Shown: one piece after another, positions 57,772 through 64,000 of the stretch
Position numbering within the stretch: the first letter of the stretch is position 1
Layout of the letters: the number at the start of each line of letters is the position of its first letter
Assembly (NCBI GenBank): GCA_050330195.1
Contig: JBHJOB010000037.1
Coordinates: 1 to 64,000 of the forward strand
Length of the DNA: 64,000 bases
Source of the DNA: JAHQVI01 sp050330195
Lineage (GTDB): Bacteria; Pseudomonadota; Alphaproteobacteria; Rhizobiales; Rhodomicrobiaceae
Reading direction: 5' to 3'
Made by a program: the position numbers and the translations under genes
The notes under the pieces: generated by a model
What the model saw: only the letters and a program-made list of their open reading frames with translations
Database searches by the model: none
What the model was told of the DNA's origin: nothing

Positions 57772-59589
57772 TCATCCGACGGCTAGTTTTTCCGCCTTCT
57801 TTCGTTCGTTCGGCTCGAGAATGCGTTTCCGCAGCCGTATGGACTTCGGCGTTACCTCGACGAGTTCGTCATCTTCGATATAGGCCAACGCTTTCTCTAG
57901 GGTCAGTTTCATCGGCGGCGTAAGCAGCACGTTGTCGTCCCGTCCCGACGCGCGGACATTCGTCAGCTTCTTGCCCTTCAGCACATTCACTTCCAGATCG
58001 TTGCCGCGGCTATGCTCACCAACAATCATGCCCTGATAGACCTTGGTTTGCGGGTGAATCATCATCGGTCCGCGATCTTCCAGATTCCAGAGCGCATAGG
58101 CGACCGCTTCCCCTTGCGCGTTGGAGATGAGCACCCCGGTTCGCCGTCCGGGGATTTCACCCTTATGTGGCGCATAGGCATGGAAAAGGCGGTTCATGAC
58201 CGCGGTGCCGCGCGTGTCGGAAAGCAACTCGGTCTGATATCCGATCAGACCGCGCGTCGGCACATGAAGCACAATTCGCTGCCGGCCTCCGCCCGAAGGC
58301 CGCATGTCAACGAGATCGCCACGGCGTTCGCTCAGCTTCTGGACAACCGCGCCCGTGAACTCCTCGTCAACGTCGATGATAACTTCCTCGATCGGCTCAA
58401 GCCGCTGCCCCGTAACGGGATCGGCCTGCATGACCACACGCGGACGCGAGACGGTCATTTCAAAGCCTTCGCGGCGCATCGTCTCTATCAGGATAGCGAG
58501 CTGCAATTCGCCGCGCCCGGCAACTTCGAATGCATCCGCATCGCTTGTATGCGTGATGCGCAAGGCAACGTTGCCCTCTGCCTCGCTCAGCAGCCGTTCG
58601 CGGATGACGCGGCTTTGAACCTTGTCGCCTTCCTGCCCGGCATAAGGACCGTCATTGATCCGGAACGTCATGGACAAGGTAGGCGGATCGATCGGCTGGG
58701 CCGGAATGGCGTCCTTGACCTCGGGGGCGCACAAAGTGTCGGCAACCGTTGCCTCGCTCAGGCCTGCCAACGCGACGATCTCCCCCGCGCTTGCCCCATC
58801 AACGGGAACCCTGTCAAGCCCACGAAACGCAAGCACCTTCGAGACGCGCCCCTGCTCGACCAGCTTGCCCTCGCGCGAAAGCGCCTTGACGCTCTGGCCG
58901 GGAGCGACTGTGCCTGCGCTGATGCGGCCGGTCAGAATGCGGCCGAGAAAGGGATCGGCCTCGACCGTTGTGGCAAGCATCCTGAACGCGCCGTCATTCG
59001 TCTCCGGCGGATCGAAATGGCTCAGAACCAGGTCGAAAAGCGGCGCCATTCCCTCCTTCGCCCCGTCAGGCGAAGCCGCCATCCAGCCTTCCTTGGCGGA
59101 GCCGTACAGAATCGGGAAATCAAGCTGTTCTTCATTGGCGTCAAGGGCGGCGAACAGGTCGAAGACTTCGTTGACCACTTCCTCATGGCGCTCATCCGGC
59201 TTGTCGATCTTGTTGATCGCAACGATCGGCCTCAGACCGACTTTCAGCGCTTTCGAGACGACGAACTTCGTCTGCGGCATCGGACCTTCCGAAGCGTCGA
59301 CAAGCACGATAGCGCCGTCGACCATGTTCAGAATACGCTCGACCTCGCCGCCAAAATCGGCATGGCCCGGCGTGTCGACGATGTTGATCTGCGTGTCCTT
59401 CCACACCAGGGAAGTCACTTTCGCAAGGATGGTGATCCCGCGCTCGCGCTCCAGATCGTTGGAGTCCATGACCCGCTCGGCCACACGCTGATTATCGCGG
59501 AACGATCCGGACTGGCGCAGCAAAACGTCGATCAGGGTGGTTTTTCCGTGATCGACATGCGCGATGATCGCAATGTTTCTAAGTTTCAT
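57772..59589 (-). CDS. typA: Translational GTPase TypA/BipA
   Basis: The 605-residue ribosome-associated GTPase starts MKLRNIAIIAHVDHGKTTL, with the EF-G-like domains and the BipA-specific C-terminal domain. It is involved in 50S assembly at low temperature and stress. Its start overlaps the stop of the upstream membrane gene (ATGA). Confidence 0.97.
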   Translation of the reverse strand: MKLRNIAIIAHVDHGKTTLIDVLLRQSGSFRDNQRVAERVMDSNDLERERGITILAKVTSLVWKDTQINIVDTPGHADFGGEVERILNMVDGAIVLVDASEGPMPQTKFVVSKALKVGLRPIVAINKIDKPDERHEEVVNEVFDLFAALDANEEQLDFPILYGSAKEGWMAASPDGAKEGMAPLFDLVLSHFDPPETNDGAFRMLATTVEADPFLGRILTGRISAGTVAPGQSVKALSREGKLVEQGRVSKVLAFRGLDRVPVDGASAGEIVALAGLSEATVADTLCAPEVKDAIPAQPIDPPTLSMTFRINDGPYAGQEGDKVQSRVIRERLLSEAEGNVALRITHTSDADAFEVAGRGELQLAILIETMRREGFEMTVSRPRVVMQADPVTGQRLEPIEEVIIDVDEEFTGAVVQKLSERRGDLVDMRPSGGGRQRIVLHVPTRGLIGYQTELLSDTRGTAVMNRLFHAYAPHKGEIPGRRTGVLISNAQGEAVAYALWNLEDRGPMMIHPQTKVYQGMIVGEHSRGNDLEVNVLKGKKLTNVRASGRDDNVLLTPPMKLTLEKALAYIEDDELVEVTPKSIRLRKRILEPNERKKAEKLAVG

Positions 59590-60254
59590 GATCGTGTTTG
59601 TTCACCGGCAATCTCTAGCTGCCGGTCCTTGCGTTTGATCGCTTCGTCGGTTGCGCCGTCGCTTTTGCACCGCTTCATGCGGTATATGAGAATGGGGCGC
59701 GTCGGCTCTTCGATATCGAATTCGTCCAGAAAATGCTCGCGGATAGCGTTGAACGCATCCCAGATTTCACCGCGCGCCGTATATCGCTGTTCAGCAGTCG
59801 GGTGTCCTTTGCGAGGATCGAGGCCTTCCACCACAACGCGCATATGGTGAAGCGGCGCGTATGGGTAAAGCCCGATCTTCTCGCTGGTCTCGCCGACATT
59901 GGAATAAACGATACGCATCGTATCGATGCATTCCGAGAGCTCGCGGGCGGCCAGCAGGTAGTCATCCAGCGTCGGATTTTCCAGATGACAGTAGTAAATC
60001 AGCTCAGCCTTCGCGTGAACGATGTCATGCCACTGTTCCCGCAGGTTTTGCAAGAAGGTTGAGCGCTTTTGATAAACATGCGCCATGTAGGCGGCGATCA
60101 CGGTCACGATCAGCAACGACGTATCGCGGATGAATTCGTAAATGTTCAGCGCCCAGGGGATGCCGGAAATCTTTGCCGCGAGCGCCAGCCCGATGAGGAG
60201 CGCCAGTCCCGCTATAACAATCCGCATGATTCCGTTCTGGCGTCTGCGCGTCAT
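59586..60254 (-). CDS. Two-span membrane hypothetical protein upstream of typA
   Basis: The 222-residue product has two N-terminal membrane spans (MRIVIAGLALLIGLALAAKI and SLLIVTVIAAYMAHVY) and a C-terminal cytosolic part of about 150 residues with LRELSECIDTMRIVY. No family recognised. GGGGAG precedes the ATG. Translationally coupled to typA. Confidence 0.8.
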   Translation of the reverse strand: MTRRRQNGIMRIVIAGLALLIGLALAAKISGIPWALNIYEFIRDTSLLIVTVIAAYMAHVYQKRSTFLQNLREQWHDIVHAKAELIYYCHLENPTLDDYLLAARELSECIDTMRIVYSNVGETSEKIGLYPYAPLHHMRVVVEGLDPRKGHPTAEQRYTARGEIWDAFNAIREHFLDEFDIEEPTRPILIYRMKRCKSDGATDEAIKRKDRQLEIAGEQTRS

Positions 60255-60481
60255 CGGCCGTCTCCCCCTTGTTCCCGGATGTGCCCACAAAGCCTTTATG
60301 GCAGAGCGCGTCCGGTCTCAAGCTGTTTCGCATCCGCGCAATGTCCTCACGCGCCCGATCCCCGGCCACCGACCAGCAATGCCGATCGGCAAACGCATGA
60401 CAGTCCAGCTCTTGCTTGCTATCAAGATTGCGCTCCGGGTTGGGACAGGGCGCTTGTGAGTTCACCGAGGGAAGATTGCCA

Positions 60482-60814
60482 ATGAACAACGGGATCGCAA
60501 ATCCGGGCCTTTGGATCGCGGGCGCGCTATTGCTGCTGGCGGGCATCATTATTCGCCGCATCGTCGCCCGTTACGATTTTCGAGGTATGCTGACCAGTTC
60601 GGTCTGGCAGGTTGCGCGAGGCCGGCGCACAGCCGAACACAAGACGGAGATCGAGGACAGGTTCAATGAGATCGCCTCGGCCGGAACGCATTCCGGAAAG
60701 GCGCGCAGGTTGACCGGCAATGTGGTCGGTCATTTCGTCGCGCCCGTCATGGGGCTGATCGGGCTTGCTGCATTCTTGCCGGGCCCGGCTTCTGGGCCGC
60801 AGCCTTTTTCCTGA
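60482..60814 (+). CDS. Two-span membrane hypothetical protein
   Basis: The 110-residue product has one N-terminal span (PGLWIAGALLLLAGIII) and one C-terminal span (VMGLIGLAAFLPG) with a basic loop between. GAGGGAAG lies about 9 nt ahead. Function unknown. Repeat copy I starts 4 nt past the stop. Confidence 0.65.
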   Translation: MNNGIANPGLWIAGALLLLAGIIIRRIVARYDFRGMLTSSVWQVARGRRTAEHKTEIEDRFNEIASAGTHSGKARRLTGNVVGHFVAPVMGLIGLAAFLPGPASGPQPFS

Positions 60815-60817
60815 ATT

Positions 60818-60940
60818 AGAGCGAGATCCGATAAAATGGAAACCATCCACGCCTTCGCGGGGACAAGTTTTCGGAAAAATCGAGCTTAGGACAAACAGAT
60901 AGAGATCAGGATCATGTCCGCAAGAAAAGATCCTGAACCT
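60818..60940 (+). repeat. Dispersed TAGAGCGAGATCC element, copy I
   Basis: Begins TAGAGCGAGATCC, central hairpin CCACGCCTTCGCGG, end hairpin GATCAGGATC with a partly decayed partner. Opposite in orientation to copy E at 26.0 kb. It lies between the small membrane gene and the rho 3' end. Confidence 0.87.
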
Positions 60941-60946
60941 GGAAGC

Positions 60947-60975
60947 GGCGGGCGATTTCCATAAGTCCGCCCGCC
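60947..60975 (-). terminator. GC hairpin after rho, no U-run
   Basis: An 8-bp stem (GGCGGGCG 60947-60954 with CGCCCGCC 60968-60975) directly after the rho stop. No T-run follows on the minus strand, so it may act as an RNA 3'-end block rather than a classic terminator. Confidence 0.45.
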
Positions 60976-60980
60976 ATGCA

Positions 60981-62246
60981 TCACGTATTCATGGAGTCGA
61001 AGAACTCGTCATTGTTCTTGGTCTGACGCAGCTTATCCAGCAGGAACTCGATGGCGTCCATCGTGCCCATCGGATTGAGGATGCGCCGGAGCACGAACAT
61101 CTTCTTGAGTTGAGCAGCGGGAACAAGAAGCTCTTCCTTGCGGGTGCCGGAGCGGGCAATGTCGATTGCCGGGAAGACGCGTTTGTCCGCCACTTTCCGG
61201 TCGAGCACGAGTTCGGAGTTGCCGGTGCCCTTGAACTCTTCAAAGATCACTTCGTCCATGCGGCTGCCCGTATCGATCAGCGCGGTGGCGATGATTGTCA
61301 GAGACCCGCCTTCCTCGATATTGCGGGCCGCACCGAAAAAGCGCTTTGGACGCTGAAGCGCGTTGGCGTCCACGCCGCCCGTCAGCACCTTGCCTGACGA
61401 CGGCACCACCGTATTGTAGGCGCGTCCGAGGCGGGTGATCGAGTCGAGCAGAATGACGACGTCCTTCTTGTGCTCAACCAGGCGCTTGGCTTTTTCGATC
61501 ACCATTTCGGCGACCTGCACATGCCGCGTAGCCGGCTCGTCGAATGTCGAGGAGATCACCTCACCTATCACCGACCGCTGCATGTCGGTCACCTCTTCCG
61601 GGCGTTCGTCGATCAACAGGACGATCAGATAGCATTCGGGATGGTTCGTGGTGATCGAATGGGCGATGTTCTGCAGGATCATCGTCTTGCCGGTGCGCGG
61701 CGGGGCCACGATCAGTCCGCGCTGGCCCTTGCCGAGCGGCGAGACGATGTCGATCACGCGGCCGCTATTATCCTTCAGCGTCGGATCTTCGATCTCCATC
61801 CGCATCCATTCCTCGGGATAGAGCGGGGTGAGATTGTCGAAATGCACCTTGTGACGAAGCGCTTCGGTGTCGTCGAAATTGATCTTGTTGACCTTCAGCA
61901 GGGCAAAATAGCGCTCGCCGTCCTTGGGCGAACGGATCTGGCCCTCGACGGTGTCGCCGGTGCGCAGGCCGAAGCGGCGGATCTGGCTGGGGCTGACGTA
62001 GATATCGTCCGGTCCGGGCAGATAATTGGCATCCGGGGAGCGCAAAAAGCCAAAGCCATCCTGCAGAACCTCGACGACACCGATCCCGGTAATGTCGACT
62101 TCCTTGGACGCCAGTTGCTTGAGGATGGCGAACATCAGCTCCTGCTTGCGCATGGTGCTTGCGTTCTCAACCTCGACGCCTTCGGCAAAACTGAGCAATT
62201 CGGTGGGGGATTTAACTTTGAGTTCTTGAAGTTTCATTTCTTGCAT
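60981..62246 (-). CDS. rho: Transcription termination factor Rho
   Basis: The 421-residue hexameric RNA helicase has the RNA-binding cold-shock-like domain (GFGFLRSPDANYLPGPDDIYV) and Walker A APPRTGKTMIL, with the Q-loop KGQRGLIV and the DSITRLGRAYN region. ATG at 62237 (MKLQELK) is an alternative. About 260 nt separate it from hemJ upstream; rho genes are often autoregulated through such leaders. Confidence 0.97.
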   Translation of the reverse strand: MQEMKLQELKVKSPTELLSFAEGVEVENASTMRKQELMFAILKQLASKEVDITGIGVVEVLQDGFGFLRSPDANYLPGPDDIYVSPSQIRRFGLRTGDTVEGQIRSPKDGERYFALLKVNKINFDDTEALRHKVHFDNLTPLYPEEWMRMEIEDPTLKDNSGRVIDIVSPLGKGQRGLIVAPPRTGKTMILQNIAHSITTNHPECYLIVLLIDERPEEVTDMQRSVIGEVISSTFDEPATRHVQVAEMVIEKAKRLVEHKKDVVILLDSITRLGRAYNTVVPSSGKVLTGGVDANALQRPKRFFGAARNIEEGGSLTIIATALIDTGSRMDEVIFEEFKGTGNSELVLDRKVADKRVFPAIDIARSGTRKEELLVPAAQLKKMFVLRRILNPMGTMDAIEFLLDKLRQTKNNDEFFDSMNT

Positions 62247-62508
62247 TCGGGATGACTCCGAACTTTCATGCTGAACATGATCGGGGAGGTTCGCTTGTAA
62301 TGACAGCGCAACCTAAATTATGGAGGGTTTTACGATGCGCCGTTCCGGGGTGAGCCGCGAGCCGCGCGGAATTCCGCCGCAGGCGTCGCAAATCTCATAC
62401 GGATTTAAGGAGATCAGCTTATATGGCCAATGAAGATTACGATTCGCATTATAGCAAACAATTACAGGCAGTGGAAGCGGGATAATTTCAACTTTTTGTA
62501 TCCCGTTG

Positions 62509-62940
62509 CTAGAAAGGTTTCACCACTGCTAAAAAGACAATAAATATCAACAATAAAGTCGGAATCTCGTTGACGATTCTGTAGTAGCGGGCGCTGTGGG
62601 AATTGCGGTCCGCGGCGAAGTCCTTGCGGCGTTTGGCCAGGAAACCGTGGAATCCGGACATCACAACAACCAGAAGCAGTTTGGCGTGCAGCCAGCCTGA
62701 CGTTGCCAGATCGACATAGCCGAACATCAGGATCAACCCGAAGACCCAGCTTGCGATCATTGCGGGGTTCATGATGACGCGCAGAAGACGCTGCTCCATC
62801 ACCTTGAATGTTTCGGACATCTGTGAACCGGGCGCGGCGTCAACGTGATAGACATAAAGGCGCGGCAGGTAAAACAGCCCCGCCATCCAGGCGATGACGG
62901 CGATGATGTGCAATGCCTTGATGTAAAGATACCCGTCCAC
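62509..62940 (-). CDS. hemJ: Protoporphyrinogen oxidase HemJ
   Basis: The 143-residue membrane protein has four spans and the conserved His near the N-terminus (YIKALHIIAVIAWMAGLFYLP) typical of HemJ, which oxidises protoporphyrinogen IX late in haem synthesis. The start is GTG. 18 nt after hemE, so in one operon with it. Confidence 0.93.
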   Translation of the reverse strand: MDGYLYIKALHIIAVIAWMAGLFYLPRLYVYHVDAAPGSQMSETFKVMEQRLLRVIMNPAMIASWVFGLILMFGYVDLATSGWLHAKLLLVVVMSGFHGFLAKRRKDFAADRNSHSARYYRIVNEIPTLLLIFIVFLAVVKPF

Positions 62941-62958
62941 GCGATGCCTGCTTCCCGT

Positions 62959-64000
62959 TTATCCCCGGACCGCACGGATCAGCCGCTCGACGTGCTCGAT
63001 AGGCGTCGTCTGCAGAATACCGTGTCCGAGATTGAAAATATGCGGAACCCCCGAAAGCTGGCCGATGATGTCCTCGATTCGCTTTTCAAGCAAGGGGCCA
63101 CCGGCAACGAGCAACAGCGGATCGAGATTTCCCTGAACCGCTGCGGTCTGTCCTAGCCGGTGCATCTGCGCCAGGGGCATTGCCGTATCGCAGCCGACCG
63201 CATCGACGCCGGTGCGTCTGACAAATTCCTCCGACAGCCCCCCTGCGCCGCGCGGAAAGCCGATGACGGGCACGTCCGGATGCAGCGCCCGAAGCTGGCG
63301 CATCATTCGCTCGGTCGGGGCAATGACCCAGCGGTCGAACTGGTCGTCGGGAAGGACACCGGCCCAGCTGTCGAAAATCTGCACGGCGCCGGCCCCGGCC
63401 GCGATCTGACCGCTGAGATAGGTCACTGAAATATCAGCAAGAATATCCAGAAGCCGCGCAAAATTTTCCGGATCTATGAATGCGGCAAGGCGTGCGGGCG
63501 CCTGATCCGGCGTGCCGTGTCCGGCGACCATGTAGCTCGCAACCGTCCAGGGAGCGCCGCAAAAACCTATCAGCGTTTTTTCGGGAGCAAGCTCGCTGCG
63601 CACCTGGCGAGCGGTTTCGTAAATCCGCTCGAATTTTTCAGATACCGCATCCGGTTTGAGAAAACTGACGAGCTCTGCTGGCGTCATCGCTTCGAGCTGC
63701 GGTCCGACGCCTTCGCTGAATTCGACTTTCTGACCGAGAGCATCCGGCACGATCAGTATGTCTGCAAACAGAATGGCTGCGTCAAAACCGAAGCGTCTGA
63801 TGGGCTGGAGAGTGATTTCCGCCGCCATCTCCGGCCGGTAGCACATGTCCAGGAAGCCACCCGACTTTGCCCGCAGCTCCCGGTATTCCGGCAGATAGCG
63901 CCCGGCCTGCCGCATGAGCCAGACAGGTGGCCGCTCCAGTGAGCGTCCCTTGAGAACCTGAATGATGGAAGGTGCGTTTGGCAAATCGGCTTCGGCGTTC
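62959..64000 (-). CDS. hemE: Uroporphyrinogen decarboxylase HemE, 5' end possibly cut
   Basis: HemE converts uroporphyrinogen III to coproporphyrinogen III. The signature RPPVWLMRQAGRYLPEYR is near the N-terminus, and FCGAPWTVASYM and the C-terminal GHGILQTTPIEHV follow. From an in-frame TTG at 63984 the product has 341 residues, a normal length, but the frame stays open to the window edge, so the true start may lie outside. Confidence 0.95.
   Translation of the reverse strand, partial: NAEADLPNAPSIIQVLKGRSLERPPVWLMRQAGRYLPEYRELRAKSGGFLDMCYRPEMAAEITLQPIRRFGFDAAILFADILIVPDALGQKVEFSEGVGPQLEAMTPAELVSFLKPDAVSEKFERIYETARQVRSELAPEKTLIGFCGAPWTVASYMVAGHGTPDQAPARLAAFIDPENFARLLDILADISVTYLSGQIAAGAGAVQIFDSWAGVLPDDQFDRWVIAPTERMMRQLRALHPDVPVIGFPRGAGGLSEEFVRRTGVDAVGCDTAMPLAQMHRLGQTAAVQGNLDPLLLVAGGPLLEKRIEDIIGQLSGVPHIFNLGHGILQTTPIEHVERLIRAVRG

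Noticed and set aside
62478..62505. CGGGATA / TATCCCG hairpin as a hemJ terminator
   Set aside because: The loop is 14 nt, the T-run is inside the loop and none follows the stem on the minus strand.

Overview
The window reads as a chromosomal segment from an alphaproteobacterium of the Rhizobiales/Hyphomicrobiales (Rhizobium/Brucella-like). The evidence is the set of neighbourhoods that are typical of that order: hemE-hemJ-rho, mnmE-mnmG-rsmG-parA-parB, leuS-lptE, lysC-ptsP-prfA-prmC-DUF4167-clpB with a divergent ubiG, and grxC-nitrilase-DUF1178. I cannot name a genus. Three parS-type sites, parAB and hemE (which in this group usually sits close to oriC) suggest an origin-proximal location, with oriC possibly just beyond the right edge.

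Layout. 0-2.2 kb: 16S rRNA gene on the minus strand with boxA leader and promoter; the rest of the rRNA operon lies off the left edge. 2.2-25.3 kb: M23 peptidase, a nuclease-like protein, clpB, a MOSC protein, the translation-release/PTS-Ntr/aspartokinase block, ubiG, a redox/amidase block, small secreted proteins, argG, a zinc-peptidase-like protein and a GNAT. 25.3-35.2 kb: a glyoxalase-like protein, a DUF255 thioredoxin-fold protein, then mnmE, mnmG, rsmG, parA and parB, with a Gly/Cys-rich membrane protein inserted after mnmE. 35.3-37.0 kb: a flavin-oxidoreductase-like protein and holA. 37.0-45.3 kb: about 8 kb of regulatory and accessory genes (XRE, NIPSNAP and ABM proteins, ArsR, PAS histidine kinase with receiver, AraC, VOC, PhzF) lying between holA and lptE-leuS, which are normally close neighbours. 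45.3-60.9 kb: lptE-leuS, a PLP-homeostasis protein, a stand-alone BLUF photoreceptor, hisE-coaA, a sugar/nucleoside kinase, nth, gpmA, dapB, a Pif1-like helicase and typA. 60.9-64 kb: rho, hemJ and hemE, all on the minus strand.

The most striking non-genic signal is a dispersed element of about 100-125 bp, present in at least ten full, partial or decayed copies. Its first bases, TA(A/G)AGCGAGATCC, supply or abut the stop codon of several genes; it carries a variable GC hairpin in the middle and a conserved GATCAGGATC / GATCCTGATC hairpin at the end, with compensatory changes in one copy. Two opposed copies lie near 26.0 and 60.9 kb. Inverting the DNA between them would bring rho back beside the mnmE-parB block, so the element may have mediated a chromosomal inversion.
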